Source: Enterobacteriaceae bacterium UBA2655 | Lineage (GTDB): Bacteria; Pseudomonadota; Gammaproteobacteria; Enterobacterales; Enterobacteriaceae | Assembly (NCBI GenBank): GCA_002359495.1 | Contig: DENB01000037.1 | Coordinates: 1 to 12,937 of the forward strand | Length of the DNA: 12,937 nucleotides | Direction of reading: 5' to 3' | Shown: piece by piece, positions 1 through 7,652 of the stretch | Position numbering within the stretch: position 1 is the first letter of the stretch | Layout of the letters: the number at the start of each line of letters is the position of its first letter | Program-made: the position numbers and the translations under genes | The notes under the pieces: generated by a model | The model's input: the letters and a program-made list of their open reading frames with translations, nothing else | The model's database searches: none | What the model was told of the DNA's origin: nothing

Positions 1-1
1 A

Positions 2-1318
2 GCCCGCCTTGAAGCCGCGCAGCGGCAGCCGGACGCCGCGCTGACGGATTATCGCCAGGCGATGGCCGCCAGCGGCATTGCCGCCGCGCCGCCGCAGGAT
101 AACGCCGCGTTTACCCGCCTGACGCGCAATCAGGCGGATGACGACTGGCTGAAGCGCGGCATACGCAGCGACGTCGCCGATCTCTGGCGCCAGCAGGACA
201 CTACCCTGATGCTGGAGCAGGACTACTCGCGCGATAAAGGCACCGGCGGGGTTTCGGATTTCACCGCCCACACCACCATGTTGCAGGCGGATACGCCAAT
301 CGCCGACGGGCGCGGCTTTCTGCGTCTCGATCAGGTGCAGGTTTCGGCAGGCACTTTCGCGACGACCGACGGCAGCCACAATGAGGTGTTCGGCAGCTGT
401 AACGATGCGAATTCAGGCGGCTGCAGCCGCGATCTGACGCAGCGCGACAACGGCACGGCGATTGCCGCAGGCTGGCGTAACGATCGCTGGTCTGCGGATA
501 TCGGCACCACGCCGTTGGGCTTTGAAGTCACCAACTGGGTGGGCGGCATCAGCTGGGATGCCGACCTCCGCGATCTTGGCGTCACGTTCACCGTGTCGCG
601 CCGCCCTATTTCCAGCTCGCTGCTCGCCTATGCGGGCGCGCGCGATCCGGCGCTCAACGGCGGAAAAAGCTGGGGCGGCGTGGTCGCTACCGGCGGCGCG
701 GTCAGTTTGAGCTACGATCAGGGCGGCGCGCACGGCGTCTGGGCCGATCTGAGCGCTCACAGCATCACAGGTAAAAACGTGGCGGACAATTCCCGCGAAC
801 GGCTGATGGCGGGTTATTACTACAAGGTGATCAACGAGGACAACCGCCGCGCGACGGTCGGCCTGAATACCATGCTCTGGCACTACCAGAAGGATTTAAG
901 CGATTACAGTTTTGGCCAGGGAGGCTATTACAGTCCGCAGCAATATTTATCGCTTTCGCTACCTGTCACCTGGCGTCAACGCACGGAGAACTGGTCTTTC
1001 GATCTTGGCGGCTCAGTTTCCTGGTCGCATTCAAAAAACGATGCTCAACAGCGCTACCCGGTAAACCCCGGTTTTACTCTGGCGTCAAACCCGGATTCAG
1101 AAAGCAGCAGCAGCAGCGGCATCGGCTATACCCTGCAGGCCGCGATTGAGCGTCGTCTTACGTCACACTGGACGGTAGGGATCGCGATGGATATTCAACA
1201 GGCGAAGGATTACACGCCGAGCCACGGGCTGCTTTACGTGCGTTACTCAATGGCAGGCTGGGGAGGCGACCTGGATATGCCGCCGCAGCCGTTGACGCCC
1301 TACGCGGATTTCAAATAA
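2..1318 (+). CDS. bcsC: BcsC, cellulose synthase outer-membrane export subunit, C-terminal part (5' end outside window)
   Basis: The frame is open from the first bases, so the gene starts upstream and only its last ~438 codons are seen. The first ~25 residues look like the end of a TPR repeat (LEAAQRQPDAALTDYRQAM). A short linker follows, then the BCSC_C beta-barrel domain through to the C terminus. Recognisable BcsC stretches are IGTTPLGF followed by WVGGISW, a YAGARDP-x-GGKSWGGV block, and SFGQGGYYSPQQYLSLSLP near the end. A two-cysteine segment (GSC...GGC, about 370-425) probably forms a loop. In the family, periplasmic TPRs recruit partners and the barrel lets the glucan chain cross the outer membrane. 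Its sequence differs clearly from the second BcsC barrel on the minus strand, so the two are paralogues from two bcs operons rather than a recent duplication. Family identity is firm; the missing 5' part cannot be judged. Confidence 0.92.
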   Translation, partial: ARLEAAQRQPDAALTDYRQAMAASGIAAAPPQDNAAFTRLTRNQADDDWLKRGIRSDVADLWRQQDTTLMLEQDYSRDKGTGGVSDFTAHTTMLQADTPIADGRGFLRLDQVQVSAGTFATTDGSHNEVFGSCNDANSGGCSRDLTQRDNGTAIAAGWRNDRWSADIGTTPLGFEVTNWVGGISWDADLRDLGVTFTVSRRPISSSLLAYAGARDPALNGGKSWGGVVATGGAVSLSYDQGGAHGVWADLSAHSITGKNVADNSRERLMAGYYYKVINEDNRRATVGLNTMLWHYQKDLSDYSFGQGGYYSPQQYLSLSLPVTWRQRTENWSFDLGGSVSWSHSKNDAQQRYPVNPGFTLASNPDSESSSSSGIGYTLQAAIERRLTSHWTVGIAMDIQQAKDYTPSHGLLYVRYSMAGWGGDLDMPPQPLTPYADFK

Positions 1319-1322
1319 CGCT

Positions 1323-1376
1323 GAGTCCGCGACGGATTCGGCCCGATCGACAGCGCGGCGGATAAGGCCGCGCTGT
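1323..1376. terminator. Hairpins between convergent bcsC and bcsZ
   Basis: The 68-base gap between the two converging genes holds a perfect 10-bp stem, ACAGCGCGGC (1350-1359) with GCCGCGCTGT (1367-1376), and a 7-base loop. A smaller stem, GAGTCCG/CGGATTC with one G-T pair, lies at 1323-1339. Neither side of the main stem has a good T-run, so it is not a textbook intrinsic terminator. A shared, possibly Rho-assisted, stop or a 3'-end-stabilising structure for both transcripts is the likely role. Confidence 0.5.
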
Positions 1377-1386
1377 TCCGTCATCG

Positions 1387-2394
1387 TTAGCGGTTTTCCT
1401 GCCAGGCGAGCCATGTCAGCAGTTGCAGACTGGCGGAGAAGTAGTTCTGATCCGGCGCCAGCTTATCGCTCAGGTAGCCCGTCTCGCCTAACGTCAAATC
1501 GCGAATCGCCAACAGGCCGCCGTCCATATTGTAAGGCGCGGGCGTATTGGCCAACACGTCGAACCAGGCAGGCGTGGTCTGACGGCCATAGCGCTGCCAG
1601 ACGTTCTGGAACGGCACCAGTCGCAGGCTCTGCGGATCGTACCACCAGATATTCAGCGGGATGCGGATGGCGTCATAGCTGAAGCGCGGCGGCCAGCCCA
1701 CGGCGGGTGCCAGCGAACCGTCGGCATTGAGCGCCACCCAGTCGAGCGGCAAGCCGGTTTTGCCGAAGCGCATCTGGCCCAGCAGGTCCATACCGTCGTT
1801 AATCAGCTTGCTCCAGACCTGCAAATGGCTGCGCGCGGCGAACGCCTGCCAGCCGGCGAAGACAAAGTAGGATGGATTCAGCACAACATAGCTGGTTTTG
1901 TTGAATCCCTGCGCGCCCGGCAGCATCAGGGTGCGACCGGCATAGCTGATCACGTTGTGCTTGATAATGGCGCGCTGAATCCGATCCGACTGCTGCTGAT
2001 AGGCCTGAACATGCCACTTTTCCGCGGCTCGCTGCAGCGCCCAGGCGATCAGCACGTCGCCGTCGGAGGCGTTGTTTTTATCGGCCACCGGATTGGCAGC
2101 GCCCGGCATATAGCGCCAGTAGAACAGATCGTTTTGCGCATTGCTCAGGTGCGTGCGCGTCCACTGCCAGAGCGCGTCGAAGGTCGGACGATCGTTATAG
2201 GCAACCGCCAGCAACATGCCGTAGCCCTGACCTTCCGTGTGGCTGACGTTGTTATTGGCGGTGTCGCTGATGCGCCCGTCGGCGCTCATAAAGCGGCTTT
2301 TAAAGGTGCTCCAGCCATCCGCCGCGGCCTGCGCGCTAAACAGCATCACCATCAGACAGAGCGCCCATGAACGCCAGAATGCCTTTTCTCTCAT
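1387..2394 (-). CDS. bcsZ: BcsZ, periplasmic cellulase (endo-1,4-beta-glucanase, glycoside hydrolase family 8)
   Basis: The 335-residue product has a Sec signal peptide (basic [10 protein letters not shown], then a hydrophobic core, likely cut after AQAAA about residue 25). GH8 marks are clear. HTEGQGYGM contains Glu54, the expected general acid. The family signature [12 protein letters not shown] is at residues 109-120. FSYDAIRIP contains Asp241, the expected general base. Length matches enterobacterial BcsZ (~370 or slightly less). It hydrolyses beta-1,4-glucan in the periplasm and is needed for proper cellulose output. The start at 2394 is backed by AGGA seven bases upstream. It lies 9 bases after bcsD, so it belongs to the same transcript. 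The gene looks intact, but the synthase subunits it should serve (bcsA, bcsB) are missing from this operon; it could still act with the other bcs operon implied by the + strand bcsC. Confidence 0.95.
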   Translation of the reverse strand: MREKAFWRSWALCLMVMLFSAQAAADGWSTFKSRFMSADGRISDTANNNVSHTEGQGYGMLLAVAYNDRPTFDALWQWTRTHLSNAQNDLFYWRYMPGAANPVADKNNASDGDVLIAWALQRAAEKWHVQAYQQQSDRIQRAIIKHNVISYAGRTLMLPGAQGFNKTSYVVLNPSYFVFAGWQAFAARSHLQVWSKLINDGMDLLGQMRFGKTGLPLDWVALNADGSLAPAVGWPPRFSYDAIRIPLNIWWYDPQSLRLVPFQNVWQRYGRQTTPAWFDVLANTPAPYNMDGGLLAIRDLTLGETGYLSDKLAPDQNYFSASLQLLTWLAWQENR

Positions 2395-2403
2395 TTCATC
2401 ATC

Positions 2404-2859
2404 CTATTGATAACGGTATAACAGCGTATCGCCGTCGTTCGCCTCCAGCGCGACCGGTACGGCCGCGCTGCCGCCCTGTCCCTGCAGCCAGCCGGCGAAC
2501 AGGCCGTTCAGCACCGCGCCCAGCGCACTTTGCCAGCGCGCAGGCTCCATAAGGGCGCCGCCGGAAGGCAATGCGTGGTGCTGAATCAGCAGGGCGCGAT
2601 CCTGCGGCTGCAGCGACACGAAGCCCCAGTTAAAACGCGCCAGCTGCAGGTTCATCTCGCGCTCCAGATCCTGCACGGTGCGCGCTTCCGGCAAAGGATA
2701 GCGCGCCGCCAGCGATTCACCCATCACGCGCAGGAAGGCGGCCGCCTCCTCTTCGCCGGCGTTAACCATCATGCCGTCAATCATGACGCTCAGCAGGTCA
2801 AACCAACCCGGCTGATAAGGGTGGGCCGACTGCCCGCCGTTCATTTGTTCATTCATCAT
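2404..2859 (-). CDS. bcsD: BcsD, cellulose synthase accessory subunit D
   Basis: The 151-residue soluble protein has the size of the BcsD/AcsD family (about 150-156 residues) and lacks a signal peptide or membrane segment. Segments such as GWFDLLSVMIDGMM, LEREMNLQLARFNWGFVSL and the C-terminal DGDTLLYRYQ are BcsD-like. In Komagataeibacter the protein forms a periplasmic ring that helps order the emerging glucan chains, and its presence defines bcsD-type (class I) operons. Its ATG overlaps the stop of the upstream fusion gene in an ATGA arrangement (2856-2859), which suggests translational coupling to the bcsC part. A second in-frame ATG follows at once (MM), so the start could be one codon later. 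The gene appears intact, but its natural partners BcsA and BcsB are not encoded here. Confidence 0.88.
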   Translation of the reverse strand: MMNEQMNGGQSAHPYQPGWFDLLSVMIDGMMVNAGEEEAAAFLRVMGESLAARYPLPEARTVQDLEREMNLQLARFNWGFVSLQPQDRALLIQHHALPSGGALMEPARWQSALGAVLNGLFAGWLQGQGGSAAVPVALEANDGDTLLYRYQ

Positions 2860-5800
2860 TTATTCCCGAAAAGATAGCGGAACCACAGCTGCGCCGTGCT
2901 CTCATTGTAATCGCCGAAGGTGTCATACCCAACCTGGCCGCCAATCGTCATATCTCTGTTTACTTTATAATCCGCGCCGGCATGAATGTTATAGCCGATG
3001 CCGTTTTTACTGGCGCCGGAATAGTAGGACTCTTTGGCGAAGCCGTCCGCCGCCATCTCATCCAGGAAAGCTTGCCATCCCGGGTTGTTCGGGAAATAAG
3101 CGCTCTTATCTTGGCTGTAAGATTGATAACCCACCGAGCCGCCGAGCTTCACGTTCAGATCGTCGTACTTACGCGTAAAATCGATCGGGAACGCCACGGA
3201 GACGTAGTTTTGCGGACTGAAATAGCCGCCCTGCCCATAGCTGAAATAGCTCAGGTTTTTAGAGAAATCCATCCATGACAGGTTCATGCCCAGCTTAAGC
3301 TCGCGATCGTCATAATGGAAAGGCCGCACGTAGGCGCCCGCGTTCGCCTGCACGCTGTTGTTGCTGGCGACGTTTTCCCCCATGTAGCTATACGCACCGA
3401 CTCCCGCGTAGAAACCCGCATCGCCATCGTCATAGCTCAGCAACGCGTTACCGCCGTTTTTGGTTACGCGCCCCCAGCGTTTGCCGGAGAACTTATCTTC
3501 CGTTCCGACATAGGAGAGCAGGCTGTCGGTTACCGCCCGGCGCTCGCCCGTCAGGATCAGCGTCAGGTAGTCGGTCAGCTTCGGCGAGATTTGGATTCCG
3601 CCGACCAGGGTGCTCAAATCCTGGCCCAACGGCGTACTGCCGAGATCGATCTTGTAGTGGCTGCCGGTCAGCGCCAGGTTCAACTCGACGCCGCTGGCGC
3701 TTTGCGAATCGCTGCTTTCAGACCCCGCCTGAGTGACGCTGGGCTTGCGCGAGGAGGCGATCAGGTAGTTTTTCACCGCCTGGTTATTGTTAATCCACGC
3801 CAGATTATTCGCGCCCTGAGCCGTAAGCGGATTGAGCTTATCAAACGTGATATCGCTGAGGCGGTTAGTAATTTCGGTGCTCTGGCTGGCAAGATCGGGA
3901 TGCGACGCAGCGAAAGCGGCCAGATCCGTGGCGTTCAGCCCGTCCAGGTACGCTTGCTCATTGTTGATGGTAGTGACCAGGTTTTGCACCGCGTTGCTGC
4001 CGGCGTTGCTGCCCAGCCGACGCCAGGCGTCGCCGCTGGCCGTGCCGGCGTTCAGCGTTACCGGCGTAACGGTAAAGTCAAACCGCGCGTCGCCGAAAGG
4101 CGCGCTCGACCAGGTCAGCGGCGCTTTCGCCTCGGTGAGCTTGCTCAAACCGGATTCGCCGTCGCGTCCGCGGATCTGCACGCCGCCCTGCAGCCAGGTG
4201 CCGGTTTGCTCTTCCAGATTATCCATCATGGTATCGATCTGATGCAGCGTACGGCTCTCCGCCGTCGGCATCGCCGCGCCGCCGGTCAAAGCGACCTCGC
4301 CGCCGTCGGCAGGCGCGCTTTGCCACGGCAACACGCTGCCATAGCCGGAGGCCGAGGCTCTTACCGGCGCGGTGCTGCGATTGATAAAGGGATTATCCGC
4401 CAGCGCCAGACCGCCTACCGTCGGCGCGCTGCCGGTTTCCGCGCCCTGCAGCCCGATCAGCTGACCGCGCGCGGTACGTAAATAGCTCATCGCCTGTTGA
4501 TGATCGCCATTGGCGTCCGCGACGCGCGCCAGCAGCAATAAACGATTCGGCGTCTGCTTTTCACTCAGGCCACGCGTCAGGGTATTGGCTTTGTCGAGGT
4601 CGTTCTGCGCCAGCGCCACGTCGATCGCCCCTTCGCGCGCATTCTGATCCGGCGTATCCTGGGTCAGCAGGTAGTCATAAACCACGCCCGCTTCTTTATT
4701 CATCTTGCCGGACTGGTAAAGACGCGCCATGGCGAACATCAGATCGCGGTTTTGCGGATCCTGTTGCAACGCGCCGATCAGCTTGTCGTAGGCGGCAGCG
4801 TACTGTTTCTGCTCGCGCAGCCGATTCGCCTCGTTGATGACGTAGCCGTTGCGGATGCCCGCCAGCTGGGTCGGCGTACTGCGCGCCTGCAGCGCCGGGC
4901 TGCTGAGAAAGCTCTGCGCTTCGCTGGTCAGGCCCGCCTGGTTCAGCACCGCCACCTGCGCCGCATAGTCGCCCGCGTTGCCCTGCACGCCACGCCGCAT
5001 GTTGGCGCGCACCACGCTGACGGCGCTGGGGAGGTCGCCCGCCTGCGCCAGATTTTTCGCCAGGTTGCCCGCATCCACCGGGTTGGCAGGCGGATTTACC
5101 GCCAGCGCCTTCAGCGTATTGGCGGCGGGCGTCGTCGAGCCTTGCGCCAGGTACTGCCCGGCGATCGCCATTTGCAGATTGAAGTTCACGCGCTGCGCCA
5201 GAGTGCGCAGCATCTCCTCATCGTAATAGTTGCCGGAATTGCGCAGCAGCGGGGAAGGCTCCAGCGCGCCGATGCCGACGATCGCCAGATCCACCTCTTC
5301 AAATTTTTGCAGCACCTCCGCCACGTCGGCGTTGGCGGAGAGCCGCTGGCGTTCGTCCACCGAGCGCTCGATCGACTGCGACGGCAGCAGCCAGGCGGGG
5401 CAGCCCAGCAGCGCCGCCAGATTCTGCGTCAGGATCGTCGCCTGCACGTTGCCGTTGGCCCCGACGCCGCCTAACAGCTGGATTACGCCGCGGCAGGGCG
5501 CTGAGAGCGGATGCAGTGCATCGACCATGGCGCGGATCGTGCCGCTCCAGGAGGAGATGCCGATCAGCTCGTCGGCGCGCAGGCGCGTTTCCAGATAATG
5601 CGCCGCCGCCGAGCCGATCGCCTGTTTCAGCTGGATCGCCGAGGCGTTTTCCGGCACGTCCACCACGATCGCCTGCGAAATCTGATAGGTCTGCTCAATC
5701 TCTTTTTCCAGCTGAGGAAAAATCGTGGCGGGCTGGACCACGCTAATCTTTACTACGCCCTCTTTGACGCAGCGATTGAGGATGCGCGACACGAAAGATT

Positions 5801-5903
5801 GCGACAGCTTCAGCAGCTGGGCGATCTCCGATTGCTTCTTGCCCTCGGCGTAATAGAGCGTGGCGATTTTCACCATCAGCCGCTGTTCGTCCTGTTTTGC
5901 CAT
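2856..5903 (-). CDS. In-frame fusion: truncated SorC/DeoR-type sugar regulator joined to C-terminal three quarters of BcsC
   Basis: This is one uninterrupted frame of 1015 codons. The ATG at 5903 (MAKQDEQRL) is preferred over an upstream ATG at 5960 because GAGGG lies seven bases before it and SorC-family proteins begin this way. Residues ~18-51 form the helix-turn-helix (KKQSEIAQLLKLSQSFVSRI). Residues ~60-237 are the SorC sugar-binding domain (GISSWSGTIRAMVDAL, IQLLGGVG, DLAIVGIGALEPSPLLR), which stops at LRTLAQ where a full regulator would run ~80 residues more. From about residue 238 (RVNFNLQMAIAGQ) the protein is BcsC: TPR repeats to ~485, a Gly/Ala/Ser linker, then the BCSC_C barrel with DLGSTPLGQDLSTLVGGI and FSYGQGGYFSPQNYVSV. 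The product has no signal peptide, so the barrel should not reach the outer membrane. The regulator half keeps its DNA-binding domain but lacks part of the effector/oligomerisation domain. Deletion is likely; an assembly join is possible. Confidence 0.85.
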   Translation of the reverse strand: MAKQDEQRLMVKIATLYYAEGKKQSEIAQLLKLSQSFVSRILNRCVKEGVVKISVVQPATIFPQLEKEIEQTYQISQAIVVDVPENASAIQLKQAIGSAAAHYLETRLRADELIGISSWSGTIRAMVDALHPLSAPCRGVIQLLGGVGANGNVQATILTQNLAALLGCPAWLLPSQSIERSVDERQRLSANADVAEVLQKFEEVDLAIVGIGALEPSPLLRNSGNYYDEEMLRTLAQRVNFNLQMAIAGQYLAQGSTTPAANTLKALAVNPPANPVDAGNLAKNLAQAGDLPSAVSVVRANMRRGVQGNAGDYAAQVAVLNQAGLTSEAQSFLSSPALQARSTPTQLAGIRNGYVINEANRLREQKQYAAAYDKLIGALQQDPQNRDLMFAMARLYQSGKMNKEAGVVYDYLLTQDTPDQNAREGAIDVALAQNDLDKANTLTRGLSEKQTPNRLLLLARVADANGDHQQAMSYLRTARGQLIGLQGAETGSAPTVGGLALADNPFINRSTAPVRASASGYGSVLPWQSAPADGGEVALTGGAAMPTAESRTLHQIDTMMDNLEEQTGTWLQGGVQIRGRDGESGLSKLTEAKAPLTWSSAPFGDARFDFTVTPVTLNAGTASGDAWRRLGSNAGSNAVQNLVTTINNEQAYLDGLNATDLAAFAASHPDLASQSTEITNRLSDITFDKLNPLTAQGANNLAWINNNQAVKNYLIASSRKPSVTQAGSESSDSQSASGVELNLALTGSHYKIDLGSTPLGQDLSTLVGGIQISPKLTDYLTLILTGERRAVTDSLLSYVGTEDKFSGKRWGRVTKNGGNALLSYDDGDAGFYAGVGAYSYMGENVASNNSVQANAGAYVRPFHYDDRELKLGMNLSWMDFSKNLSYFSYGQGGYFSPQNYVSVAFPIDFTRKYDDLNVKLGGSVGYQSYSQDKSAYFPNNPGWQAFLDEMAADGFAKESYYSGASKNGIGYNIHAGADYKVNRDMTIGGQVGYDTFGDYNESTAQLWFRYLFGNK
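5185..5205 (-). other. Fusion junction between regulator and bcsC sequence
   Basis: Read on the minus strand, the codons change from SorC-like (EEMLRTLA) to BcsC-like (VNFNLQMAIAGQ) across CTGGCGCAGCGC, about 5190-5201. The exact base cannot be set by eye: GCGCAGCG could have been present in both parents as a microhomology. No insertion sequence, inverted repeat or foreign filler is seen at the join. Confidence 0.7.
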
Positions 5904-5931
5904 GTTTTTTCCCTCTCTGATCCCGCCCGGT

Positions 5932-5960
5932 ATTGTTAACCAGGGCGCGTGAAATAACAA
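5932..5960 (-). promoter_or_regulatory. Candidate promoter of the regulator-bcsC fusion gene
   Basis: On the minus strand TTGTTA (5960-5955) and AACAAT (5937-5932) are separated by 17 bases. Each matches 4 of 6 positions of the sigma-70 consensus. It lies about 30 bases before the preferred start. It is a modest promoter by eye. If real, it now drives bcsC', bcsD and bcsZ. Confidence 0.4.
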
Positions 5961-5968
5961 CGCAGGTC

Positions 5969-5990
5969 AATTTGTGATCCTTTTCGCTTT
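5969..5990. promoter_or_regulatory. Possible CRP-binding site in the divergent region
   Basis: AATTTGTGA (from 5969) is a good left half of a CRP site. Six bases on, TCGCT (5984-5988) matches only 3 of 5 positions of TCACA. Sugar-uptake operons of this kind are commonly under catabolite control, and the downstream promoter has a poor -35, which would suit activation. It is a half-site match only. Confidence 0.3.
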
Positions 5991-6044
5991 TCCGCGATCT
6001 GCCATTAGACAGCGGCCGATGCAGGAGCGCATAGTCATTATGCA

Positions 6045-6052
6045 TATAAAAT
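6045..6052 (+). promoter_or_regulatory. Candidate -10 element of the transporter operon
   Basis: TATAAAAT lies 35 bases before the binding-protein start and just upstream of the palindrome at 6058-6073. No good -35 hexamer is seen at 16-18 bases upstream, so the promoter would need an activator or be weak. With this -10, the transcript would start inside or at the edge of the palindrome. Confidence 0.4.
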
Positions 6053-6057
6053 CGCAT

Positions 6058-6073
6058 TTGAATATTTATTCAA
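6058..6073. promoter_or_regulatory. Palindromic operator candidate before the transporter operon
   Basis: TTGAATATTTATTCAA has 7-base arms that pair perfectly around a central TT. Its 14-bp core recurs exactly, as the reverse complement, before the transketolase gene at 10323-10336. It sits between the candidate -10 and the ribosome-binding site, a position from which a bound protein would block transcription. The likely binder is the SorC-type regulator encoded divergently next to it; that link is inferred from position and from the pairing of the two sites. Confidence 0.65.
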
Positions 6074-6084
6074 GCGGAGAATAA

Positions 6085-7029
<945 letters not shown>

Positions 7030-7040
7030 GCGGAGGACGC

Positions 7041-7652
7041 ATGAAGGCAATCCCGGGAAGCAGGGTATTCGTCGCCGTCGCCATGCTGCTGCTGAGCGCC
7101 TGCACGGTGGTGGATCTGGACGCCGACGGCAACCCGATTTTGCCGAAAGATCCCAACGCGCAGGCGAGCTTCAGCAGCCAGACGCCGCAGCAGATCGCCG
7201 AGTCCAGCTGGCAGAACAAGGTAATGGATCCCGCCCGGCAAAAAGGATTGAGCTGGGCGGACATGAAAACCAAAAGCAGCACGGTGAAAGCGGGCGGCAG
7301 CGAGAGCGTGTTCGTGCAGGCGAGCGGGACGGTGACCGCCTTTGACGACAGCAACAGCCGCGAACGCAACCTGACCATGACCATCAACGGCGAGCCGGTG
7401 AAAATTCTGGTGGGGCCGGTGCTGCGCAGCAACGCGATTCGCGACGCGGCGGGCTTCCGCTTCGAGCAGTTCACCAACCAGGTGCAGTACGCGCAGCTGA
7501 CTCGCGCGCTCAACCGGCACGCGGTGAAACAGCTGCCGCCGCTGGATGCCGGCTGGGTGAATAAAAACGCGCAGGCGCTGCTGGCGGTCACCATGGGACG
7601 CGACAGCGTGCAGGATGTGGTCGCCGTTAGCCTGACGCAGGGGAATCCATGA
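7041..7652 (+). CDS. DUF2291 family lipoprotein
   Basis: The 203-residue product has a lipoprotein signal: a short hydrophobic stretch ending LLLSAC, with Cys21 as the lipid-carrying residue and Thr at +2, which predicts outer-membrane sorting. The rest is soluble, with features typical of DUF2291 (predicted periplasmic lipoprotein): SGTVTAFD, KILVGPVLRSNAIRDAAGF and FEQFTNQVQYAQLTRALN. No biochemical role is established. Members recur inside operons for ribose-type ABC importers, which suggests an accessory part in sugar capture or in transporter assembly. The gene follows the binding protein by 11 bases with GGAGG in that gap. Its stop overlaps the ATPase start (ATGA), so the three are tightly co-transcribed. 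Family call is by remembered pattern, not by search. Confidence 0.8.
   Translation: MKAIPGSRVFVAVAMLLLSACTVVDLDADGNPILPKDPNAQASFSSQTPQQIAESSWQNKVMDPARQKGLSWADMKTKSSTVKAGGSESVFVQASGTVTAFDDSNSRERNLTMTINGEPVKILVGPVLRSNAIRDAAGFRFEQFTNQVQYAQLTRALNRHAVKQLPPLDAGWVNKNAQALLAVTMGRDSVQDVVAVSLTQGNP

Noticed and set aside
3315..4481. Long + strand open frame (388 codons) opposite the bcsC part of the fusion
   Set aside because: It is antisense to a well-supported gene, rich in Arg, Ala and Gln as expected from the complement of GC-rich codons, and shows no family motif or ribosome-binding site.
5904..5960. Upstream start for the fusion gene at 5960 (19 extra residues)
   Set aside because: The ATG at 5903 has a well-spaced GAGGG, and its N terminus (MAKQDEQRL...) fits SorC-family regulators; the extension would also cover the candidate promoter.
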